A DNA stretch of 25,486 nucleotides from Candidatus Omnitrophota bacterium (GTDB taxonomy: Bacteria > Omnitrophota > Gorgyraeia > Gygaellales > Profunditerraquicolaceae), in NCBI GenBank assembly GCA_030691865.1, contig JAUYDL010000023.1:1-25486 (forward strand), read 5' to 3'. The position numbers were made by a program, and so were the translations under genes. Positions 23,277 through 25,486 of the stretch are shown here, piece after piece (the stretch's first letter is position 1; each line of letters starts with the position of its first letter). The notes below the pieces were generated by a model, which saw nothing but the letters and a program-made list of their open reading frames with translations, did not search any database and was not told where the DNA came from.

Positions 23277-23445
23277 ATGTTAGAGAAAATCGGCCATTTA
23301 AAAGTAGAGGTCTTTAAGATTAGAAATAGGGCGGGGTTTGCCGCGGTTTGTTTTCAAGCATCTTACGGAAGGATCAACTCCTCAAGAAGCTTACCAGCGC
23401 ATGGTTAAAGCTTTGCGTCGCAGCAGTAATAAGGAGAAATCCTAA
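23277..23445 (+). pseudogene. Small gene (about 55 codons) with a one-base frameshift
   Basis: ATG 23277 opens a frame starting 'MLEKIGHLKVEVFKIRNRAG' and continuing 'FAAVCF', then it turns incoherent and stops at 23410-23412. Removing one T from the run TTTT at 23351-23354 restores a frame that continues 'KHLTEGSTPQEAYQRMVKAL' and ends at TAA 23443-23445, for 55 residues. The total length of 169 bases equals 56 codons plus one base. The restored product is basic and looks like a real small protein; I recall similar small ORFs in related genomes, but that is memory, not a search. It could be a sequencing or assembly error in a T-run or a true pseudogene. It is followed by the STAS-PilZ gene 37 bases later and preceded by repeat R1. 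Confidence 0.6.
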
Positions 23446-23482
23446 AATTGAATATTCTGAATCTATGGGAGTTTAAATTATT

Positions 23483-24205
23483 ATGCTAGAGATTAGATTA
23501 AGGCAAAAGAATAATATTGTTATTTTAGATTTATCCGGGCGTATTGATGTTAACTCGGCTAATCTGGTAGAGGCGGTGGGAGAGTGTTTACGCGACGGAT
23601 ATACGGATATTCTTTGCAACCTGGAGGATGTTGAGGCAATAGATTACATGGGGGTATCGGTTGTGGTTATTGCTTATAAAGAGTTGATTAATCATCAGGG
23701 CAGAATGAAATTTGTAAATATTCCGGCGCATCTTAAAGGGGTATTTGCGATCTCCGGTATGGATAGGGTAATTGAGATTTATGCTTCTGAAGATCTGGCT
23801 CTAAATAGCTTTAAGGAAGATAAGGCTATCGAGAATATCAAAAGGATGCAGCTACGCCGCAGGTTTAAACGCCTGCCGATTGATTTAAAAATAGAGTTAA
23901 AATCTAAGAAGGATGATTCCTCAGGGTGCCTTAATGTCGAAATACTTAATTTAAGCGCGGTAGGGGCTTTTATATTTGGTTGTGATAAATTTAAGCTTGG
24001 AGATGAAGTAACCCTTAAAATGAAGCTTGCGCCAAAGCCGGAGGTGTTGGAGCTAGAAGCGTGGGTAGTCTGGGTTCCGGATAAGGGGGTTCAGCCGCAT
24101 GAGTATCCGGGAATCGGAGTGGAATTTTCTAATATCTCTGCGGCAAATCAGCAAAGACTAATTGAGTTTATCGACCGCAACATTTCCTTTAGTCCCACGG
24201 ATTAA
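23483..24205 (+). CDS. STAS-PilZ two-domain protein
   Basis: 240-residue protein. The STAS domain (about 1-105) has 'VILDLSGRIDVNSA' and 'DYMGVSVVVIAYKEL', the place where anti-sigma-factor antagonists carry a phosphorylatable Ser; here the DSSG-like motif is DYMG, without Ser. The PilZ domain (about 122-235) has R126xxxR130 ('RRFKR') and NxSxxG (N156, S158, G161), both needed to bind cyclic di-GMP, plus 'GIGVEFSNIS' at the end. It probably couples c-di-GMP level to a protein contact made by the STAS half; partner and output are unknown. GGGAG lies 11 bases before the ATG. No GTPase, kinase or sigma factor neighbours are seen. Confidence 0.88.
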   Translation: MLEIRLRQKNNIVILDLSGRIDVNSANLVEAVGECLRDGYTDILCNLEDVEAIDYMGVSVVVIAYKELINHQGRMKFVNIPAHLKGVFAISGMDRVIEIYASEDLALNSFKEDKAIENIKRMQLRRRFKRLPIDLKIELKSKKDDSSGCLNVEILNLSAVGAFIFGCDKFKLGDEVTLKMKLAPKPEVLELEAWVVWVPDKGVQPHEYPGIGVEFSNISAANQQRLIEFIDRNISFSPTD

Positions 24206-24227
24206 TCTAAGCATAATAAATACTTGG

Positions 24228-24396
24228 TTTCCGGCTTTTGCTGGAGGCACAATTAGAAGATTTTCGGCAAAAGTGTGCAAGGAATTACGACGAACGGAGG
24301 ACCTTGTTTTTAGCGTAAGTCAGTCCGGGAGTGAGTCGTAAGCCGCAGCACACGGCGAAAATCTTCGTGCCGGAAGCAAGAGGCGGAAAGCTGATG
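24228..24396. repeat. Structured dispersed repeat R2, copy 2
   Basis: About 169 bases matching 13692-13876 in the same orientation; the left and right arms are again complementary (TTTCCGGCTTTTGCT versus AGCAAGAGGCGGAAA). It lacks the 16-base insert after GGCA. It occupies most of the gap between the STAS-PilZ gene and the promoter of the GDT1-like gene, with about 65 bases of nothing recognisable after it. Confidence 0.85.
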
Positions 24397-24460
24397 GATA
24401 ATATTCTGCAGTAAATTACCTATCCCATTGCCATTCTTAAGTTTTTACCTTTGAAATCAT

Positions 24461-24489
24461 TTGCCTGGAGACCACAGGTATGATATTAT
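24461..24489 (+). promoter_or_regulatory. Probable promoter for the GDT1-like gene
   Basis: TTGCCT (24461-24466), 17-base spacer and TATTAT (24484-24489). The -10 box is near consensus, the -35 box is moderate. Transcription would begin about 35 bases before ATG 24531. The spacer includes CCTG...CAGG, a small inverted repeat that could be an operator, though that is weak. Confidence 0.45.
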
Positions 24490-24530
24490 ATTTGCTTAAA
24501 GAGAGCCGGGTTATCGAAAGGAGAATTAAT

Positions 24531-24803
24531 ATGGATTGGAAGGTCTTTGTGGCTACGTTTGGAGCGGTATTTTTTGCAGAATTAGCGGATAAGACTCAAC
24601 TGGTGGGTATCGGCATGGCTGCTAAAACCGGCAAACCATTATCTGTTTGGCTGGGGTCAGTGGGAGCTTATGTTATTGTTACCGTGATTTCGGTTTTTCT
24701 AGGGTCAATGCTGGCCAAATTTATCCGGCCGGAGATGATCCGTTATATCGGCGCTTCTTTATTCATGTGTATCGGAGCCTTGATGTTACTTAAGGTAATT
24801 TAA
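24531..24803 (+). CDS. Half-size GDT1/TMEM165-family (UPF0016) cation transporter
   Basis: 90-residue membrane protein with three hydrophobic segments (about 5-30, 37-60, 66-89). The family motif E-x-G-D-[KR]-[ST] is present as ELADKT (17-22), with Ala in place of Gly. Most bacterial members (MneA-type manganese exporters) have two such repeats in about 190 residues; this one has a single repeat, so it likely works as a dimer or with a partner. Family members move Mn or Ca out of the cytosol. The start at 24531 is chosen because AAAGGAG lies seven bases upstream; an in-frame ATG at 24480 is less likely. lpxK begins ten bases after the stop. Confidence 0.85.
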   Translation: MDWKVFVATFGAVFFAELADKTQLVGIGMAAKTGKPLSVWLGSVGAYVIVTVISVFLGSMLAKFIRPEMIRYIGASLFMCIGALMLLKVI

Positions 24804-24812
24804 AGTAAAATT

Positions 24813-25486
24813 ATGTTTTTAACCAAAGAGTATCTTTATAATCTAGTTACCGGTAAAATAAAAGGCCCACAGGGGGTGTTTTTAAGGGGGTGTTTGCTTG
24901 CTCTTTCTCTGGTTTATGGTCTAGCTGTTGTCATCCTGTCCAGCCTCTATAGAATAAGGCCGGTGCGGCTTGGCGCCAAAGTAATTAGTGTGGGAAATAT
25001 TACTTTGGGGGGTACAGGCAAAACTACTTTGGTAGAGTATTTATCCGCTAAATTAAGTTTGGCAGGTAATAAAATTGCAGTGTTAAGCCGGGGTTATAAA
25101 CGGGATTCCGGGCGGCCAGGCGCCCAAGGTATGGGTGATGAGCCGGCGATGCTTCAGAAGAATCTTCCGTTGGTGCGGGTTGTAGTTGATAAAAACAGGA
25201 TAAAGGCAGCGCAAACGGCAATTCGGGATTATGCCTCAGATACATTGATACTGGATGACGGCCTCCAGCAGTGGAAGATATTTAAAGATTTAGAGATAGT
25301 GACGATTGATGCGCAAAATCCTTTTGGTAATTATCGTCTGCTTCCGGCAGGTTTTTTACGTGAGCCACTGTCTGCTTTAAAACGGGCGGATATTTTTGTG
25401 TTGACTCAGGTTTGTTTTGGCCAAAATCTGGATGATTTGACGGCTAAACTAAAGCGTATCAATTCTCGGGCCTTGATCGTAGAATC
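24813..25486 (+). CDS. lpxK: Tetraacyldisaccharide 4'-kinase, N-terminal part (3' truncated by window)
   Basis: Kinase that phosphorylates the 4' position of tetraacyldisaccharide 1-phosphate to give lipid IVA, on the inner face of the cytoplasmic membrane. The first 224 residues are present of about 340. A membrane-anchoring segment lies at about 26-46 ('LLALSLVYGLAVVIL'). The Walker A region is 'VISVGNITLGGTGKTT' (57-72), followed by 'LSRGYKRDSG', 'GDEPAML' (109-115), and 'LILDDGLQQW' (145-154), where the family usually has DDGFQH. 'NPFGNYRLLPAGFLREPLSA' is the well-known LpxK block. The frame is open to the end of the window. Confidence 0.93.
   Translation, partial: MFLTKEYLYNLVTGKIKGPQGVFLRGCLLALSLVYGLAVVILSSLYRIRPVRLGAKVISVGNITLGGTGKTTLVEYLSAKLSLAGNKIAVLSRGYKRDSGRPGAQGMGDEPAMLQKNLPLVRVVVDKNRIKAAQTAIRDYASDTLILDDGLQQWKIFKDLEIVTIDAQNPFGNYRLLPAGFLREPLSALKRADIFVLTQVCFGQNLDDLTAKLKRINSRALIVE

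Noticed and set aside
24397..24530. Manganese (yybP-ykoY) riboswitch upstream of the GDT1-like gene
   Set aside because: Such riboswitches often precede this gene family, but I could not find the conserved loops; only a short CCTG/CAGG inverted repeat is present.
1..25486. tRNA or rRNA genes
   Set aside because: I looked through the intergenic gaps for cloverleaf-like arms and TTC-A loop sequences and found none; the structured gaps are explained by R1, R2, R3 and the GGGGAC palindromes.

Overview
The window reads as chromosomal DNA from a Gram-negative, AT-leaning bacterium. Outer-membrane genes (WaaA/KdtA, LpxK, an AsmA-like protein) show an LPS-type envelope. The gene mix (DUF6485, YjbQ, DUF3786, STAS-PilZ, Ski2-like helicase, many short palindromic intergenic repeats) and the style of the proteins suggest the Omnitrophota or a relative in the PVC group. 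That placement is inference from recalled protein style, not from a marker gene tree.

Layout. 1-3066: the C-terminal part of a Deg/HtrA protease, a LOG-family protein, a Cys-rich DUF6485 protein, a small membrane protein and an isoaspartyl methyltransferase. 3073-8091: a good sigma70-type promoter, then a bifunctional nuclease-family protein, a CCA-adding/poly(A)-polymerase-type enzyme with an HD domain, an AsmA-like protein and YjbQ. 8092-11570: a 292-bp structured repeat, a membrane-fused spermidine-synthase-like protein and a macro-Nudix fusion, closed by a bidirectional terminator. 11569-13449 (minus strand): a Ski2-like helicase. 13450-13920: a gene-free stretch with two structured repeats between two divergent promoters. 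13921-16709: DUF3786, a secreted thermonuclease, chorismate synthase, a small FxLYD-like protein and SpoVG. 16767-23044: a tight run aroK-dprA-topA-xerC-waaA-greA. 23042-25486: another copy of the 8092 repeat, a frameshifted small gene, a STAS-PilZ protein, a second copy of the 13692 repeat, a half-size GDT1/TMEM165 transporter and the start of lpxK.

How the genes fit together. aroC and aroK belong to the shikimate pathway. dprA, topA and xerC handle DNA. waaA and lpxK build the Kdo-lipid A core, with AsmA possibly serving lipid transport. Most genes are ordinary housekeeping genes.

The most unusual content is non-coding. At least five families of palindromic intergenic elements are present. 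In two copies of one family (8092-8383 and 23042-23271) the stems differ in sequence but stay complementary, which points to selection or a mobility mechanism acting on folded structure. No transposase lies in the window. Other items worth checking are two promoters placed for leaderless mRNAs (13457-13484 minus, 13887-13914 plus), a one-base frameshift in a small gene at 23277-23445, and a possible signal peptide upstream of the annotated pcm start.
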